Assembly (NCBI RefSeq): GCF_040372045.1
Contig: NZ_BAABWH010000004.1
Source: Thalassolituus sp006212115
GTDB lineage: Bacteria; Pseudomonadota; Gammaproteobacteria; Pseudomonadales; Oceanobacteraceae
DNA length: 64,000 nucleotides
Reading direction: 5' to 3' (one strand)
The position numbers and the translations under genes were made by a program. Position 1 is the stretch's first letter. Each line of letters opens with the position of its first letter. Positions 59,358 through 64,000 of this stretch are shown piece by piece. A model generated the notes under the pieces. It was given only the letters and a program-made list of their open reading frames with translations. It was not told where the DNA came from and did no database searches.

Positions 59358-60503
59358 TCAGGCAACAGACGCCTTGTACTCCGCCATCAACTCTTTGATG
59401 CGACGGCTCTGCTCATGCAGCTGCTCTTCCAGTTCGTGGTACTGCTGGCTGATCGCCGTTTTTTCCCACTTCTCTTTGAGCTGCTTGCGCGTCTCATCGA
59501 TTTTTTCGCTCTGTGCTTCTGCCCACTCATTCAGCATAGCGTGGTACTTCTCGTATTCTTTCTCGAGCAGTTCGGTCCACTTCTCTGAGTTCTCGGCTTT
59601 CGCAAGCTTCTCCTGAGCACGCTTAAACTGCATCTTCACCATGGCACGACGGATTTTGAAATCCGGAACAGTACGCAGATTGGTGGTCAGACCAACGTAA
59701 GAGCAGCCTTTAATGAACCACTTGGTAGGGTCCCAGTGGAACCAACGAATACCGTTACGATAGTCTGTCTGGAAGATGTGGTGATAGTTGTGGTAACCCT
59801 CACCGTGCGTCAGGAATGCGAAGAATGCATTGTCACGCGCAGTGTTCTCGTCGGTGTATGGCTGAGAGCCCCATTTGTGCGCTATCGAGTTAATGAAGAA
59901 GGTCACGTGGTGAGTCGTCACGATGCGCAGGAAGCCAGCTAACAGCAACATGCCCCATACATCACCGAAGATAAGACCCAGTGCCAGAGGTACACCAATG
60001 TTCATCGCAAATACGATTGGCACGTAGTACTTGTACTGCCACATTACGATCGGATCTTTCATCAGGTTTTTCACGTTGGCGAAATCTACACGACCGCTTG
60101 GGTATTCGCGCAGCATCCAGCCCATGTGCGAGAACCACAGACCTCGCTTGGCAGAATACGGGTCCTTCTCGACATCGTCGCAATGACGATGGTGAACGCG
60201 GTGACCAGAGCACCAGTCGAGAATTGTGTTTTCGAGAGCCGCTGCCCCCCACAATGCGTACCACACACGCAGTAACGGGTGAGCATCATAGGAGTTGTGT
60301 GACCACAGGCGATGATAACCACCCGTGATGGCCATACCGGTAATCCATGTCAGGACCAGGTACGACACCCATGCAGATGTCTCGTATCCGTAGGTAATGC
60401 CATACCAAGGCACCAAAGTCACAGCCACACCTGTTGTGATGATAAACATGATAGTGGCCGTCCAATTCATTGGGGCTTTTTCTTTCTGTACTGATTTACT
60501 CAT
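59358..60503 (-). CDS. Delta-9-type acyl-CoA desaturase with coiled-coil tail
   Basis: About 381 residues from MSKSVQKEKAPMNWTATI; two in-frame codons lie upstream. The three histidine boxes of stearoyl-CoA-type desaturases are HRLWSH (~65), HRVHHRHCDD (~102) and HGEGYHNYHH (~240). Helices at ~15-60 and ~160-210 cross the membrane. The last ~85 residues (from about 295) form a strongly charged coiled coil (AQEKLAKAENSEKWTELLEKEYEKYHAMLNEWAEAQSEKIDETRKQLKEKWEK) that is not part of the enzyme core. It would add a double bond at C9 of acyl-CoA. A terminator follows. Confidence 0.9.
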   Translation of the reverse strand: MSKSVQKEKAPMNWTATIMFIITTGVAVTLVPWYGITYGYETSAWVSYLVLTWITGMAITGGYHRLWSHNSYDAHPLLRVWYALWGAAALENTILDWCSGHRVHHRHCDDVEKDPYSAKRGLWFSHMGWMLREYPSGRVDFANVKNLMKDPIVMWQYKYYVPIVFAMNIGVPLALGLIFGDVWGMLLLAGFLRIVTTHHVTFFINSIAHKWGSQPYTDENTARDNAFFAFLTHGEGYHNYHHIFQTDYRNGIRWFHWDPTKWFIKGCSYVGLTTNLRTVPDFKIRRAMVKMQFKRAQEKLAKAENSEKWTELLEKEYEKYHAMLNEWAEAQSEKIDETRKQLKEKWEKTAISQQYHELEEQLHEQSRRIKELMAEYKASVA

Positions 60504-60730
60504 AGACAACTCATAAAGGTTAGGTCAGTCATTCTACGCAGTGTAGCGATGGCGCATGACACTTGGACGACATGATACCGGAATTAGTCAGGTAAGGATG
60601 TCCCGATTCCCCAGATATGTTGCTGTTTCGTGTAAATATTGGGCCAAAAGGCCCCTGTTCAATGCTCTCTTTCCGCAGAATCAGCAATGCCAGGCCCAAA
60701 TGGATAACACCTGTGTCATTTTCAGACATA

Positions 60731-60754
60731 AAAAAACCGCGCCGTAGCGCGGTT
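60731..60754 (-). terminator. Rho-independent terminator after nqrF
   Basis: AACCGCGC (60735-60742) pairs with GCGCGGTT (60747-60754), loop CGTA. On the nqr strand it is followed by six T residues. It is 20 bp after the nqrF stop and ends the nqr operon. Confidence 0.9.
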
Positions 60755-60774
60755 CTTTTAAGCTGACCAAATCA

Positions 60775-61998
60775 TTAGCCGCCGAAGTCATCAAGCATGA
60801 TGTTCTCAGGTTCTACCCCGAGGTTCTCAAGCATCGTAATGACCGACTGGTTCATGATTGGTGGCCCACACATGTAGAACTCACAGTCTTCTGGAGCTGG
60901 GTGATTCTTAAGGTACTCTTCGTACAGTACGTTATGAATAAAGCCCGTCAGGCCTTCCCAGTTATCCTCTGGCTGAGGATCAGACATCGCAACGTGCCAT
61001 TCGAAGTTGTCGTTCTCTTCGGCCAGCATGTCATATTCATCCTGATAGAAGAGTTCACGCAGCGAACGAGCACCGTACCAGAAGCTGATCTTACGCTTCG
61101 AGTTCAGACGCTTGAGCTGATCGAAGATGTGCGAACGCATTGGCGCCATACCAGCACCACCGCCGACGAACACCATCTCAGCGTCTGTGTCTTTAGCGAA
61201 GAATTCACCAAATGGACCGTATACCGTCACTTTATCGCCTGGCTTCAGGTTAAACACGTACGACGACATGATACCTGGGTTGATGCCTTTGCTGCCCGGA
61301 GGCGGCGTTGCGATACGGATGTTGAACTTAACAACACCCTTCTCTTCTGGGTAGTTCGCCATCGAGTAAGCACGGATTACGTTTTCTTTGTTTACCGTTT
61401 TCAGGTCAAAGAAACCGAAGTGTTCCCAGTCACCGCGATACTCTTCTTCGATTTCGAAGTCGGAGAAGTTGATCTCGAATGGAGGACATTCCAGCTGAAC
61501 GTAACCACCGGCACGGAAGTCAACGTTCTCACCATCAGGCAGAGCCAGAGTCAGTTCTTTAATGAAAGTCGCCATGTTCGGGTTAGAAACAACCGTGGTT
61601 TCCCACTTCTTAACACCGAATACCTCTTCAGGTACTTCGACTTCCATATCCTCCTTAACCGGTGCCTGACACGACAGGCGCCAGCCTTCACGGGCTTCGC
61701 CTTTAGTGAAGTGAGACGCTTCAGTCGGCAGCATTTCACCACCACCCGACTTAATCACACACTTACACTGTGCACAGGTACCACCACCGCCACAGGCAGA
61801 TGACAGGAAGATGTTGTTTGCGGCGAGCGTGTTCAGCAGCTTGCCACCGGCTTCTGTTTCAACAGTGCGCTCACCGTTGACCAGAATTTTAACTTTACCG
61901 GAGTTAACCAGCTTGCTGCGCGCTCCAAGGATGATGAACACCAGTGACAATACAACCACGGTGAACATCACAACGCCGAGTATGATTTCTATATCCAC
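60775..61998 (-). CDS. nqrF: Na+-translocating NADH:quinone reductase subunit F
   Basis: A 407-residue subunit that takes electrons from NADH. A GTG start at 61996-61998 (VDIEIILGVVMFTVVVLSLVFIILGARSK) behind AAGGAG gives the usual length; the longer frame overlaps nqrE. One membrane helix leads to a [2Fe-2S] ferredoxin domain with CGGGGTCAQCKC (~70-81) and a later C in RLSCQAP. The FAD site RAYSMANYPEE (~210) and NADH-binding GGGAGMAPMRSHI and FYMCGPP follow. It is the last gene of the operon. Confidence 0.96.
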   Translation of the reverse strand: MDIEIILGVVMFTVVVLSLVFIILGARSKLVNSGKVKILVNGERTVETEAGGKLLNTLAANNIFLSSACGGGGTCAQCKCVIKSGGGEMLPTEASHFTKGEAREGWRLSCQAPVKEDMEVEVPEEVFGVKKWETTVVSNPNMATFIKELTLALPDGENVDFRAGGYVQLECPPFEINFSDFEIEEEYRGDWEHFGFFDLKTVNKENVIRAYSMANYPEEKGVVKFNIRIATPPPGSKGINPGIMSSYVFNLKPGDKVTVYGPFGEFFAKDTDAEMVFVGGGAGMAPMRSHIFDQLKRLNSKRKISFWYGARSLRELFYQDEYDMLAEENDNFEWHVAMSDPQPEDNWEGLTGFIHNVLYEEYLKNHPAPEDCEFYMCGPPIMNQSVITMLENLGVEPENIMLDDFGG

Positions 61999-62008
61999 AA
62001 CCGACTCC

Positions 62009-62623
62009 TTACAGTGATACGCCAGAGAATGACATAAAGCCAAGAGACATCAGGCCTACCGTCATAAAGGTAATGCCCAGACCTTCGAGTCCTGCTGGTA
62101 CGTCGCTGTATTTCAGTTTTTCGCGAATACCCGCCAGAGCTGTAATGGCCAATGCCCAACCGATACCAGCACCTACGCCGTACACTGTTGATTCTGTGAA
62201 GTCGTAGTCACGCTCAACCATGAACAGAGAGGCACCCAGAATCGCACAGTTCACCGTAATCAGCGGCAGGAATACACCCAGCGCGTTGTACAGTGATGGT
62301 ACGTACTTATCCAGAACCATTTCGAGAATCTGAACCATAGCCGCAATCACACCGATGTAGGTGAGAAGACCAAGGAAGCTCAGGTCAACGGTTGCCAGAT
62401 CAGCACTGATCCAGGTCAGTGCACCTTCTTTCAACAGGTAGGTATAAATCAGGTTGTTCACTGGCACAGTGATCGCCAATACGACGACAACCGCGATGCC
62501 CAGGCCTAGTGACGTCTGAATCTTCTTCGAGATCGCCAAGAACGTACACATCCCGAGGAAGAAGGCCAACGCCATGTTTTCAACAAAGACTGCCTTAACC
62601 AGCAGACTGATATAATGTTCCAT
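62009..62623 (-). CDS. nqrE: Na+-translocating NADH:quinone reductase subunit E
   Basis: A 204-residue six-helix membrane subunit. MEHYISLLVKAVFVENMALAFFLGMCTFLAISKKIQ and the last helices AGIREKLKYSDVPAGLEGLGITFMTVGLMSLGFMSF match NqrE. Conserved cysteines (in GMCTF and VNCAI) sit where NqrD/E hold a shared iron centre. It is one base into the stop of nqrD (TAATG-like overlap) and 10 bp before nqrF. Confidence 0.96.
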   Translation of the reverse strand: MEHYISLLVKAVFVENMALAFFLGMCTFLAISKKIQTSLGLGIAVVVVLAITVPVNNLIYTYLLKEGALTWISADLATVDLSFLGLLTYIGVIAAMVQILEMVLDKYVPSLYNALGVFLPLITVNCAILGASLFMVERDYDFTESTVYGVGAGIGWALAITALAGIREKLKYSDVPAGLEGLGITFMTVGLMSLGFMSFSGVSL

Positions 62624-63285
62624 CAGTGACCTCCGCTGTGTTCAGTATTTGGCAGGATCTTGAATTCTGCTTTCTCCACCTGATCTTTCTTCCAGGTACG
62701 CAGTACCCAGATGAAACCGCCGATGATGAAGAACGCCGACGGTGGCAGCAACAGCAGACCGTTCGACTGATACCAGCCACCTTCGGTGACCAGCGGCAGA
62801 ATTTCAACGCCCATCAGCTTACCTGCACCGAACAGTTCACGAACCACGGCAACGGTGATCAGAACGACTGAGTACCCAAGGCCGTTACCAATACCGTCGA
62901 AGAAGCTCAGCACTGGGCCGTTCTTCATCGCAAAGGCTTCAGCACGGCCCATTACGATACAGTTAGTGATGATCAGACCAACGAATACAGACAGCTGCTT
63001 ACTGATTTCGTAAGCAAACGCCTTGAGAAGCTGGTCTACCACGATTACCAGAGAGGCAATAATGGTCATCTGAACAATAATCCGGATGTTGTTCGGAATA
63101 TGGTTACGAATCAGTGCAATACCCACGTTCGAGAACGCGGTTACCGAAGTCAGAGCCAGACACATTACCAAAGTAACTTGCAGGCTGGTCGTTACGGCCA
63201 GTGCAGAACAGATACCAAGAATCTGTACCGCAATCGGGTTCTTACTGAATAGCGGTTCGGTCAGAACAGATTTAATCTGTGACAT
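62623..63285 (-). CDS. nqrD: Na+-translocating NADH:quinone reductase subunit D
   Basis: A 220-residue membrane subunit with six helices: LTEPLFSKNPIAVQILGICSALAVTTSLQVTLVMCLALT, TNCIVMGRAEAFAMKNGPVLSFFDGIGNGLGYSVVLITVAVVRELFGAGKL. The paired NqrE/NqrD repeat and iron-ligand cysteines (ILGICSAL, TNCIVMGR) are kept. It follows nqrC by one base and overlaps nqrE by one, so translation is coupled. Confidence 0.96.
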   Translation of the reverse strand: MSQIKSVLTEPLFSKNPIAVQILGICSALAVTTSLQVTLVMCLALTSVTAFSNVGIALIRNHIPNNIRIIVQMTIIASLVIVVDQLLKAFAYEISKQLSVFVGLIITNCIVMGRAEAFAMKNGPVLSFFDGIGNGLGYSVVLITVAVVRELFGAGKLMGVEILPLVTEGGWYQSNGLLLLPPSAFFIIGGFIWVLRTWKKDQVEKAEFKILPNTEHSGGH

Positions 63286-63286
63286 C

Positions 63287-64000
63287 TCAGGCCCCCTGTT
63301 CTTTGAGTTTGGTTAACAGGCCACCGAACGCGCGGTCGCCAACCCAGAAGCGAACCAGTTCACTGACGCCACGACTAGTCAGTGTCGCACCAGAAAGTCC
63401 GTCTACCTGATATGGATTACCCTGTTCAGCTGGGCCTTTAACAACTTTGATTGCGACGTCGCCGCTATCGTCAAAGACTTCTTTGCCTTCCCAGATGGAT
63501 TTCCATTTAGGGTTATCCACTTCGCCACCCAGTCCCGGTGTTTCTGCATGAGAGTAGAAACCCAGACCTACGATGGTGTCCATATCGCCCTTCAGAGCCA
63601 CAAAGCCGTACAGGGTCGACCACAGTCCATAACCATGAATCGGCAGGATAATCTTCTCGATTTCACCTTCGTTCTGGATCATGTAAACCGCTGCGTATTT
63701 TTCCAGACGCTTGATGCTGGCTGGATCTTCGTCACCGGACAGAGCCTTCGACAACTCAGGCATCGACGATGCTTTACGCTGATCATAGTTATCTGGGTCG
63801 AGACCCGCAGCACGGATTTCCTGAAGTTCAGCGTCTGTTGCGAAACGACCTTCTTCAAGGTTCACGATGCGAGTCGTGATTTTCTTGAATTGGTCTTCAA
63901 CGCTAACGCCCGGCTCCAGCATACCCGCTGCCGCCAGAACGTTTTTCTTCTTATCTTCTGCTTTGTTAGCGATCTGCATTGGTTTCAAAGAAACCGCAGC
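63287..64000 (-). CDS. nqrC: Na+-translocating NADH:quinone reductase subunit C (5' end beyond window)
   Basis: At least 237 residues; the frame is still open at 64000, reading AAVSLKPMQIANKAEDKKKNVLAAAG. About 20-25 residues, including the membrane helix and start, are missing to the right. The flavin-attachment threonine lies in GLSGATLTSRGV near the C-terminus, where FMN is bound by a phosphoester bond. HAETPGLGGEV is also typical. nqrA and nqrB should lie further right. Confidence 0.95.
   Translation of the reverse strand, partial: AAVSLKPMQIANKAEDKKKNVLAAAGMLEPGVSVEDQFKKITTRIVNLEEGRFATDAELQEIRAAGLDPDNYDQRKASSMPELSKALSGDEDPASIKRLEKYAAVYMIQNEGEIEKIILPIHGYGLWSTLYGFVALKGDMDTIVGLGFYSHAETPGLGGEVDNPKWKSIWEGKEVFDDSGDVAIKVVKGPAEQGNPYQVDGLSGATLTSRGVSELVRFWVGDRAFGGLLTKLKEQGA

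Noticed and set aside
60901..61803. A 300-codon plus-strand frame opposite nqrF.
   Set aside because: nqrF has all cofactor motifs and operon context; the opposite frame is a mirror effect.
1..64000. CRISPR arrays, tRNA and rRNA genes, and a replication origin.
   Set aside because: No regular direct repeats with spacers, no tRNA or rRNA-like sequences, and no DnaA-box cluster were noticed; a covariance-model scan would be needed to exclude small RNAs.

Overview
The window looks like chromosomal DNA of a marine gammaproteobacterium of the Oceanospirillales type (Thalassolituus/Oceanobacter-like). This is inferred from gene content only. The supporting genes are a Na+-translocating NADH:quinone reductase (nqrC-F), TtcA, an Fnr/Anr regulator, GreB, BolA, a PaeA/YtfL-type transporter, a long-chain acyl-CoA ligase next to an AraC-type regulator, and two membrane fatty-acid desaturases. 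No rRNA or tRNA gene was seen.

Region 1 (1-6350) is accessory and defence-like. All its main genes are on the minus strand: the N-terminal part of an SNF2/HepA-type helicase cut by the window edge, an Mrr-like type IV restriction endonuclease, an ankyrin-repeat protein, a DUF4268-type nuclease-fold gene broken by one in-frame stop, and a WYL-domain regulator of the kind that controls phage-defence loci. A second WYL regulator and a small monooxygenase-like gene follow, lying between two copies of a ~135 bp three-hairpin intergenic repeat.

Region 2 (6350-20400) is mostly housekeeping: an alpha/beta hydrolase, Fnr/Anr, ttcA, greB, a DnaJ-domain protein, a polysaccharide deacetylase, a YgjP-type metallopeptidase, a UPF0149 protein, a PstS-OmpA hybrid, bolA with a START-domain gene, the YlqF/RbgA GTPase and several small unknown genes.

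Region 3 (19500-36900) holds sulfur, envelope and c-di-GMP genes. A persulfide dioxygenase-like protein and a SulP anion transporter diverge around an AT-rich palindrome. After them come DUF2489, YceI, a diguanylate cyclase, murI, folE, cls, a kinase-like membrane sensor without a visible catalytic core, fadD, an AraC regulator, a fatty-acid desaturase and a PAS-GGDEF-EAL protein.

Region 4 (36900-49300) holds a hipBA toxin-antitoxin pair with candidate operators, yaeQ-srmB, an FKBP/TfoX-N pair, aconitase, paeA, and an accessory stretch with an acetyltransferase, an SPFH protein, an unknown anchored protein, a Gly/Cys-tailed protein and a collapsed IS3-family element bounded by perfect 10 bp inverted repeats.

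Region 5 (49300-64000) holds putA, an arsRC-acr3 operon extended by two genes of unknown role, an enoyl-reductase-like protein, a four-gene minus-strand run (SDR, unknown, HEPN-like, small coiled coil), a delta-9-type desaturase with a long coiled-coil tail, and the 3' half of the nqr operon, which runs off the right edge. The best candidates for something undescribed are the left-edge defence-like cluster, the three-hairpin repeat pair, the SPFH/Gly-Cys-tail trio and the HEPN-like protein that has lost its catalytic motif.
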